DNA of 64,000 nt from Plutella xylostella (lineage: Eukaryota > Arthropoda > Insecta > Lepidoptera > Plutellidae), in the NCBI RefSeq assembly GCF_932276165.1, contig NC_064012.1, positions 10,857,501-10,921,500 on the forward strand, in the 5' to 3' direction. This document shows, piece by piece, positions 59,001-64,000 of the stretch. Position numbers and translations under genes: made by a program. Numbering within the stretch: position 1 is the stretch's first letter; each line of letters starts with the position of its first letter. Under the pieces are notes generated by a model. The model did not search any database. It saw only the letters and a list, made by a program, of their open reading frames with translations, and had not been told where the DNA came from.

Positions 59001-62000
59001 CCCCCATATTCATAGATGCAAATATAACTTACCTACTTACAAGCAGTTTTTAGGTTGTTTGTAATAGGGCGCGAAAAAAATGTGTTTCTTTCGATTACAG
59101 ATTAAAATTAGATTAATTTAAAAGTGTGAATACGGGATTTACTATTGTTTGGGTTCAGAAACTGCAACATTTGTTACATTTAAAACCAATGACCAAATCC
59201 ATAATCTTTGATGTTGTTCCAATTGGCCACATCAAGACGATAGACCAAGCCCTTGTATCTAATATCTATTGTAGTTTGATCTAATGGTGTTTTTCTTTAT
59301 TCAGGGTCCATCAAATCCGGATGTGTTTGCGTCCCCGCACGGCATCAAATATCCGAAGTACAACGAGGACCAACGGGCCAAGTTCCAGAACTTCAGAGAC
59401 AACATCGTCAGGGTTCTCAACAAGGTAAGCTTATACGACAGTCTTTTCAGATCTTATTATTAAAAAATTGTTGATGCCTGTAACGTGATAGAATAATTTG
59501 CCTTTGGCTAAATTGATACTCCGGAAAATACATGTATTATCTCCGTCATTCATTTGTTTGCTCTAAACTAAATTAAATTGGATCATCATCAATCCTTACA
59601 CCCTTATTAAGGTAGACAAAGCTCGCAATACCTACTTTCCTCCACGCTCAACAAGTTTACTCCTAGCAGCTGTTTATAGACACTAATATTGTTTTAAACG
59701 TGGTAGGATTCCGTAGTATATTTATCTTTATTCAATAATAACCTTTTCCATACAGGTAACAACAAAATCAGGCAAGACTACCAACCCGCCCACACTGAAG
59801 AGATCCATGGAGCTGAACGTGTACCAAGCGCCGTCTAACGCTGACCCGGCGCCCGTGCTACGTCTGGAGGTGCAACAGCCAGCTGATAGCAGTTTCTTTG
59901 TGAGTCTTCTATTCATTGACTTATACAGATGTTGCAAAAAGGGTAGGTATAAATGTAAGGGTATAAAGCCGAAACTTACTTAGTATACCTTTTTTGCAAC
60001 ACCCTGTATATTACTAACCAACCGCTTAAGAAAATGGTACTCGCAATCGCCCCAAAATCTGATACATATGTCATAATTTGTTTGAATTAGGGCCAATACG
60101 CGGGTGACATTTTCTTTAAACAAAATGTTCTGACGGGCGCATCTTTTCTTTTGAAAGCATTGTTTATATTTTAGTATACTTTGTAAATAGTAGGAAGAAC
60201 CCTATGACACCTGTCAAATTCATATATTTTATCTGTCATTTGATGGTTTTCAAGGGAAAAAATACTTTATTCCCCAGGCATAAGCATCTGTCAATGAAAC
60301 ATCATAGGATTAGTCCTACATTTAATTATTTTTTCACGATGATGATGGTGATAGATGGATGATTTTCACCACATCTCTGGTGGTAAAGCAGGCTACCAAA
60401 AACAAAAACTGGTCTAGGAATGTCACCGTGGTAAAAGGATTAGCCAGTCAGAATAGCCCCAGTTTTTGATTTCCCAGATGTTTCCCAGGGTATATTTATT
60501 TTTGTTTCTACCCGATGATATTGTATTATCAGTCTCTGCGCTAAATGTTACGCTGTGTGTGACGTGAATAATTGTTTATCTTATTGTGACCCAACGCTCG
60601 AGAATCGCAACCGCAAGACTCGAGTTTAATCTGTAATAAAAAAACTTAATTGTGTCGTTAAGTTCCCGTTTCAAAATTAATAATCCTAAGAGAATTTCCT
60701 TCAGTCGACCGGAAATTGCAAGCAGCGAGAACGTTACAAACTAACTGGAAATCAAATATCGATTTATCAGTCGTAGAAAATCTCAGCGCTATCTTTAAAT
60801 GCCATTTCCACATTCCCTAGTGTAAAGTTCAACTAGCAATGGCTGACCTTTGGTCAATATTTCACTATTTTTAGCCCTTTATATAATTTACACAGTAAGG
60901 AAGTTTTGGTGCATGCGCCGTTGATATTGCATCCCGGCGTTTGACGGAAAACGTTGGAAGTCTTTAGTTGAATTCTGAGAGTCCAATAAACGCGTACTGC
61001 GTCACACGCATGGAAAAACATATGTTTCGGCTTTTCTTTGTGTTAACTAAACATACACCATGGATAATAACATGGATGTAGATCCGTGTTACGAAGATCC
61101 CGGCTTCCTTGACGCTATGACAATAAGCGTACGACATGTAAGTGACAATATTTACGAATGTATATCTCGATATATTGTTAATCGTTTTTCTGATGAACTT
61201 TTTGTTATGCCGCCATTTCCATTTATTTGCCTACTGTGTTTTATTGTGTTGCCTACATTGCAAAATCCTTTTAAATTTGTTGAAATCTGTTTGTGGGTAG
61301 TACAAACAATAAGTTCGGAAAAGCGGAGAAAGCAATCTGTTTCGTATTTCGTTAGTTTCTAGTTTTCAACTGGTAATATACAGGTTTCGTATTCTATTCT
61401 ATTCAATATTTTGTACCTATGTATGACTTTAGCCATCAATTGATGAATTAGTGTTTTTTTCCTCTGTGGAATCAATATTCGGTGACCGATATTTAGGTAT
61501 ACGTACTTACTTACTTTTATAAATAACTAGCTGTTCCCGCGCGCTTCGCTTCGCCTTAAAAAAGTTTTCCCGTGGGAATTCCGGGATAAAAAGTAGCCTA
61601 TGTTCTTTCCCAGGGTCTAGACTATATGTATACCAAATTTCATTCAAATCCGTTCAGTAGTTTTGCCGTGAAAGAGTAACAGACAGACAGACAGACACAG
61701 TTACTTTCGCATTTATAATATTAGTTAGGATGATTACTCGTCACATGAGAAAACCGAAACTTCTTTTACCGTTCACAATGCCTGCACTGTAGACGTAATT
61801 TTGTTGTATTTTAGCATTTATTTAGTTTATTATGCTAACAATACATACGTTCCTGTAAATAAATATGAAGGAATGCATAGACAGAGCCGAGTCCGTTGTG
61901 AGTGACATAGACATTCTTATCCCGGAAATAACTTGCTCGCTGCAAATTCTTATAAGACAAAGCGAAGTCTAGCGGGAAAATAATACATATAACCCATGTG

Positions 62001-63404
62001 TTGTTAGGTATACATAGTAATGTTTGGCATTCTGTACTTTATTATAGAATTATATTATTATGGTGTTTTTTTCTTCAGTTGTTTGTAAATGAAATCATTA
62101 CGGCTCATTAAATTTATCATTGCTTTCCCGTGAGAAAATCATTACCAATGCATAATTTTTAAAAAGGTTATTATACCTAATACATTCTAAACGTTCGCGC
62201 GTTACCCATTACAGATATTTTACATAAGTTAAGTACAGTCCACGGAACATAAGTACTTGCACTATTGTGCCACTTGTAACATTGACTTTTATTATATTAC
62301 ATGCACAAGGACAGGGCCAACCGCTCAAGAAAATGGCACCCTCGCGCTGGCCCGAAAATCTCATATATCTGTCAAAATGTTCAGACAGGCGCATCCTTCC
62401 TTTTGAAATAATTGTTACGAGAATGTGCAGTCAGTTCAATAAAAGCTGTATATTTGTCTACAGGAGCGCGACTCAGAGATGCTGGGAGGCATTTCGCCTC
62501 ACCACGAGAATGAGTGCATGTCGGGGTCGGAGACGCCGCTGAGCTACACCCAGATCAACTACAATGAGACTCTGCAAAGGTACGTTATCTGGTTCATGTT
62601 ATGAAGCTTAGCAGGAAGTGTAAGGTTTTTGTTCATTATTGTTGTAGGTACATACATACATAGGTACATAATTATGCTCACGACTGTAATCGCTGAAGGG
62701 GTAGTCGAGGTGACTCGCATCAAACGCTTTTCGTTCTACATTTTTACTCACATGATAGGTCGTGAGCCGTATCGCCGTTTTTGAATGAGTAAAATGTACT
62801 ACAAATCTTTACAAATCTTGGGACATCCATTTTTTTTTCATTTGTTTGTAGTCAAGCGAAAACCAATGTTATTTACCAGGCATAAGGACCTGTCAATCAA
62901 CCGTTAAGTATAGGCCTCATGCTATATTTTTTCAAAGTATAATAGTTTTTTCGTAATCGTATTGAATTAATACTGTATAGTAAGGAACAGTACCTACCAC
63001 TCCACTTAATGTATTCATTTCTTTAGAACTTTTTTCTGGTTGGAGTGATCACATTTAAAATACACCACATCCAAATTAATGTGTAAAATATGTTTGTTTC
63101 ATGAACATCAATACAGAATTTATCAGCTTTAGCTAACTTTGAGTAGCTCCATAAACATTCGCGGAGTGTTGTAAATTAGTTCGAATATGTTCGCTCTTCT
63201 AGGTGGGTTAGCTATTCCAAATAGGTGAGCTAGCTTCCATAGTTCTAATAGACAAAAATGCGCTTGAGAAGTATGTAACATTTTGAATAGCTTTCTATGT
63301 AATATCCACAGGTACTTCGACAGCTACCAGCCGTATACTTACGAAGAGTACAAGGCAGTCAGCGGACAAAACTTGCTGAGGAATCAGGGGCCAGCTTTTG
63401 CCAG
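43961..63404 (+). CDS. per: Period circadian clock protein, N-terminal 572 codons (partial)
   Basis: Core repressor of the circadian feedback loop: PER with TIM/CRY enters the nucleus and inhibits CLOCK:CYC. Fourteen coding exons keep phase throughout: 43961-44049, 44716-44799, 45222-45388, 53426-53532, 53880-53936, 54908-55039, 55336-55396, 55646-55852, 58369-58597, 58859-58970, 59305-59424, 59756-59899, 62464-62579, 63312-63404. Order of parts: Ser-rich N-terminus (MDSLDDSETHAKISDSAYS), basic NLS (about residues 69-81, KRSKDKIEKKKKP), PAS-A from about residue 169 (SGFSCVLSIHDGVVMYTSPA), PAS-B from about 302 (KIKYMDPDSVMYLGYLPQDL), the PAC part (FINPWSRKLEFVTGKH), and the ISPHHENE...TPLSYTQINYNE block. 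The C-terminal half is beyond the window. Introns are large and transposon-rich. Confidence 0.96.
44716..44799 (+). CDS. per: per coding exon 2
   Basis: Acceptor ttttgcag, donor gtaagt. Ser/Thr/Gly-rich HSGSHSSGSSGYGGKPSTSG, a phosphorylation-prone part of the N-terminus conserved among insect PERs. Confidence 0.93.
45018..45088. repeat. 71-bp hairpin in per intron 2
   Basis: Arms tgtacccaccgaccaataac and its near-perfect complement ending tcggtgggtaca, pairing about 29 bases around a short loop. Confidence 0.75.
45222..45388 (+). CDS. per: per coding exon 3 with NLS
   Basis: Acceptor cccgacag, donor gtatgt. Contains the lysine-rich NLS and SQLETIIAEETLRPTVIEST. Followed by an 8.0-kb transposon-filled intron to the next exon, which begins in the required phase. 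Confidence 0.94.
45766..45844. repeat. Dispersed repeat, copy 1
   Basis: Shares ataggtcg, gagccgtatcgccgtttttg and aatgagta in order with 62724-62799. A further repeat-like block (gggacccacggcttaacgt) follows at 45954-45972. Confidence 0.65.
47539..47896. repeat. Inverted repeat with ~125-bp arms
   Basis: Left arm has atgctggtgattgtcaaaca and ccttacatggctac; the right arm carries tgtttcacaatcaccagcac and gtagctatgtaagg in reverse. Arms are about 80 percent alike by eye. Confidence 0.7.
47985..49420 (+). pseudogene. Broken non-LTR retrotransposon reverse transcriptase
   Basis: Readable only across stops and frameshifts. Fragments in order: KSDLGNYRPVSLTS, FIDYTKGFDS, VIQGDP, then GFADDIALFS (the RT catalytic block), a GRPRRRW...FAQQ segment, and a longer open piece (49066-49335) with YGADRWALTVV, RAMLGVSLLDRIRNE and WQWAGYICQRTDNRWGRR. 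The last is a signature of lepidopteran endonuclease-reverse transcriptase LINEs. Dead copy inside per intron 3. Confidence 0.8.
50031..53425. other. per: Rest of per intron 3
   Basis: Repeat-derived DNA without genes: a block with a (tatg)n microsatellite around 50965-50990, a run of tctgtctg repeats at 51616-51645, T-rich runs near 52165-52215 and a (tc)n stretch at 52503-52518. No exon with conserved PER sequence was seen. Confidence 0.55.
53426..53532 (+). CDS. per: per coding exon 4
   Basis: Acceptor gtttccag, donor gtgagt. Proline-rich AEQQPPPPAESPKVE, then IAKTTVDQDKIIDNF; ends in phase 0. Confidence 0.9.
53880..53936 (+). CDS. per: per coding exon 5, 57-nt symmetric exon
   Basis: Acceptor tacccag, donor gtgagt, 19 codons (ALVRSLADSLPSTSSANGI), phase 0 at both ends, so it can be skipped without a frameshift. 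Confidence 0.87.
53937..54907 (+). other. per: per intron 5
   Basis: 970 bp of AT-rich intron; nothing structured recognised. Confidence 0.6.
54908..55039 (+). CDS. per: per coding exon 6: PAS-A start
   Basis: Acceptor ccccgcag, non-standard but GT-containing donor gttaga. Reads SGFSCVLSIHDGVVMYTSPA and GFPKDMWIGRSFIDFLHPK, the opening of PAS-A. Confidence 0.96.
55336..55396 (+). CDS. per: per coding exon 7: PAS-A
   Basis: Acceptor tttttcag, donor gtatgt. DRNAFASQIMSGLGVNKDTN, matching the fly DRATFASQITTGIP segment. Confidence 0.95.
55646..55852 (+). CDS. per: per coding exon 8: PAS-A end
   Basis: Acceptor cacccag at 55645; the nearby gccacgcag acceptor breaks the frame. Encodes VQIIFTRIRTYCGLTSCFGV to YLVIQATPISSAFA; donor gtgagt, phase 1. 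Confidence 0.94.
56077..57104. mobile_element. 1-kb foldback element with GAGCGAC repeats
   Basis: Ends tatttatgaaagggtagcaa and the complement of ttataattcccctttatgaa are inverted, with aaaacgag next to both. The left half repeats gagcgac or gagtgac in plus orientation (56097, 56170, 56188, 56272); the right half repeats it inverted, cgctca (56871, 56889, 57017, 57073). No ORF. Lies in per intron 8. Confidence 0.7.
57447..57580. mobile_element. MITE-like inverted repeat
   Basis: ggggggttactctcc with aacgaaaaactaa on the left, ttagtttttcg with agagtgaccctcc on the right. Confidence 0.6.
58112..58248. mobile_element. MITE 120 bases before per exon 9
   Basis: Arms gtacagtcaactgcataagt and the complement ending cttatgcagctgaccgtac, continuing to gtaccttgtcaa / ttgacaaggtac; about 45 bp per arm. 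Confidence 0.8.
58369..58597 (+). CDS. per: per coding exon 9: PAS-B
   Basis: Acceptor cctttcag, donor gtaatt. Contains FHTRHLAVGKIKYMDPDSVM and YLPQDLIGKDILQLYHPEDL, close to fly PAS-B. Confidence 0.97.
58859..58970 (+). CDS. per: per coding exon 10: PAC region
   Basis: Acceptor gccaccag, donor gtacgt. Reads LLIQNGEYVRLETEFSSFIN then PWSRKLEFVTGKHTIVE, the PAC motif after PAS-B. Confidence 0.97.
59305..59424 (+). CDS. per: per coding exon 11
   Basis: Acceptor ttattcag, donor gtaagc, 40 codons in phase 0: GPSNPDVFASPHGIKYPKYN and FQNFRDNIVRVLNK, in the cytoplasmic localisation domain region. Confidence 0.93.
59756..59899 (+). CDS. per: per coding exon 12
   Basis: Acceptor catacag, donor gtgagt, 48 codons in phase 0; basic then acidic, KRSMELNVYQAPSNADPAPV and EVQQPADSSFF. 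Confidence 0.9.
59924..60008. mobile_element. 85-bp MITE next to a per donor
   Basis: Arms tacagatgttgcaaaaaggg and its complement ending ttttgcaacaccctgta; TA at both borders. It begins 25 bases after the exon ending at 59899. Confidence 0.75.
60018..60165. repeat. Dispersed repeat, copy 1 (pair with 62317-62416)
   Basis: Shares ccaaccgct.aagaaaatgg, gggcgcatc.tt.cttttgaaa and intermediate words with 62317-62416 in the same order. Confidence 0.6.
61060..61137 (+). CDS. Candidate alternative first exon inside per
   Basis: A TATATAA at 60890-60896, an NRF1-like gcatgcgcc at 60913-60921, then acaccATGG at 61060 with 26 open codons (MDNNMDVDPCYEDPGFLDAM then TISVRH) up to a perfect donor cat|gtaagt at 61138. 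The exon ends in phase 0, the phase required by per exon 13 at 62464. It could start a PER form without PAS domains, or belong to another transcript. The peptide is not one I recognise. Confidence 0.4.
61524..61735 (+). mobile_element. Lepidopteran retroelement 3' end with (acag)n
   Basis: aactagctgttcccgcgcgc, cccgtgggaattccgggat, ccaaatttcattcaaatccg and (acag)n followed by tcgcatttataatattag: a very common lepidopteran interspersed repeat. It lies in the same intron as the candidate exon at 61060. Confidence 0.8.
62317..62416. repeat. Dispersed repeat, copy 2
   Basis: Partner of 60018-60165, directly upstream of per exon 13 (48 bases from the exon). Confidence 0.6.
62464..62579 (+). CDS. 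per: per coding exon 13
   Basis: Acceptor gtctacag, donor gtacgt. ERDSEMLGGISPHHENECMS and ETPLSYTQINYNETLQ; fly PER has ISPHH...TPPSYNQLNYNENL. Confidence 0.96.
62724..62799. repeat. Dispersed repeat, copy 2 (pair with 45766-45844)
   Basis: cgcttttcgtt, ataggtcgtgagccgtatcg and ccgtttttgaatgagta match the earlier copy in order. Confidence 0.65.
63312..63404 (+). CDS. per: per coding exon 14, last in window
   Basis: Acceptor atccacag, donor gtaaca. YFDSYQPYTYEEYKAVSGQN to PAFAR, phase 2 out. Further exons lie beyond the window. Confidence 0.9.
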
Positions 63405-63677
63405 GTAACAGTCATTTATTAACTGATGTACGACGATGAGCATCAAATTCTTTTCGATAATCGTGGTAATGTGATGTGATGATTTTTTTTCTCCTTTAAC
63501 TCGATCCCTTTTCATTGTACTCAATTAATGTTAACCAAATTAAACTAAACTAACCCTATAGACACTCGTGAGCTAGCAACAATGAGACCCAATTTTTTTA
63601 AACGTTTTATTTAAAATTTGAACTCATCATCTTAATTTCGCTATCAAATCTACAATTTTGCTGACGGCGCGGCATCA

Positions 63678-63963
63678 GTACCCGTATCATGAAAATTCGA
63701 GCTAACGAATAGAATCGAATGCGAGTGCGACTATTGTCAACTTGACAGCACTTTCGAACACTTTTTACCTTTCGAATGAGTTTCGAAAAGAATGACCACA
63801 GAGTACATGATATTATTCTGACAATGACCTATGGAATGATAGCTGTCAAACTTTCGCAAATCTGTACACCGCAATACACCGCCATTTTGTTGTTGACAGG
63901 TTGACAGCACTTTCGAATAGACTATCGAATAGAATATGCTGCGGTTTTTCATGATACGGGTAC
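63678..63963. mobile_element. 286-bp TIR element at the right edge
   Basis: Ends gtacccgtatcatgaaaa and its complement; the phrase ttgacagcactttcgaa occurs twice inside as a direct repeat (63742, 63901). Confidence 0.75.
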
Positions 63964-64000
63964 AGTAAGCTAGCCTTTTCCGTTAGTAATTTGTCGCTTT

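Noticed and set aside
61138..61362. Unspliced continuation of the 61060 frame
   Set aside because: After the perfect donor the sequence turns AT-rich with hydrophobic, unconserved codons; splicing is the better reading.

Overview
The window is lepidopteran nuclear DNA (moth or butterfly; species not resolved). The evidence is multi-exon genes with short GT-AG exons, an AT-rich background, many small palindromic transposons, tRNA-derived SINEs, and retroelement tails of the kind common in Lepidoptera. Three genes lie head-to-tail on the plus strand: the 3' part of the Shaker voltage-gated potassium channel gene (Sh, 3497 to at least 12732), a complete angel-family EEP nuclease gene (30710-35437), and the 5' part of the clock gene period (per, 43961 to beyond the right edge). 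In several Lepidoptera per is Z-linked, so a Z-chromosome origin is likely but cannot be read from the sequence.

Sh: exons encode the end of the T1 tetramerisation domain, then S1-S5, then two tandem 130-nt versions of the pore exon (6362-6491 and 6580-6709), then S6. One donor at 9248 can feed at least two alternative C-termini: a short one ending ...VYSVH (9450-9493), and a long one over two exons ending in the PDZ ligand ETDV (10781-10986 plus 12547-12732). The pore exons differ in the turret and in the residue equivalent to Drosophila Thr449 (Arg versus Thr). This is the most informative biology in the window. The N-terminal exons lie upstream of the window.

Region 12733-30700 has no recognisable gene except perhaps another GC-rich Sh 3' exon (16411-16532). 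It holds a CpG/CRE-rich island at 14200-14640, MITEs, SINE pieces, a 1.64-kb foldback element with ~567-bp arms (25958-27601), and a 1.3-kb element with repeated GTACCTTGGGAC motifs and a nested SINE (28079-29375).

angel: nine exons with exact phase continuity give 519 residues with all EEP catalytic motifs. A hAT-like element with an 8-bp target duplication sits just after one splice donor.

per: a likely non-coding first exon ends at 38160. Coding begins at 43961 and 14 exons (572 complete codons) reach the window edge, covering the basic NLS, PAS-A, PAS-B and the following PAC/CLD region. The introns are full of elements, including a 3.36-kb TIR element (46541-49898) with reverse transcriptase debris inside it and a 1-kb foldback at 56077-57104. 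Within the intron before exon 13 there is a TATA-like box followed by a Kozak ATG, 26 open codons and a perfect donor in the correct phase (61060-61137). It is a candidate alternative first exon for a PAS-less PER.

Exon boundaries were deduced by hand from GT/AG sites, reading phase and remembered family similarity. No alignment or RNA data were available.
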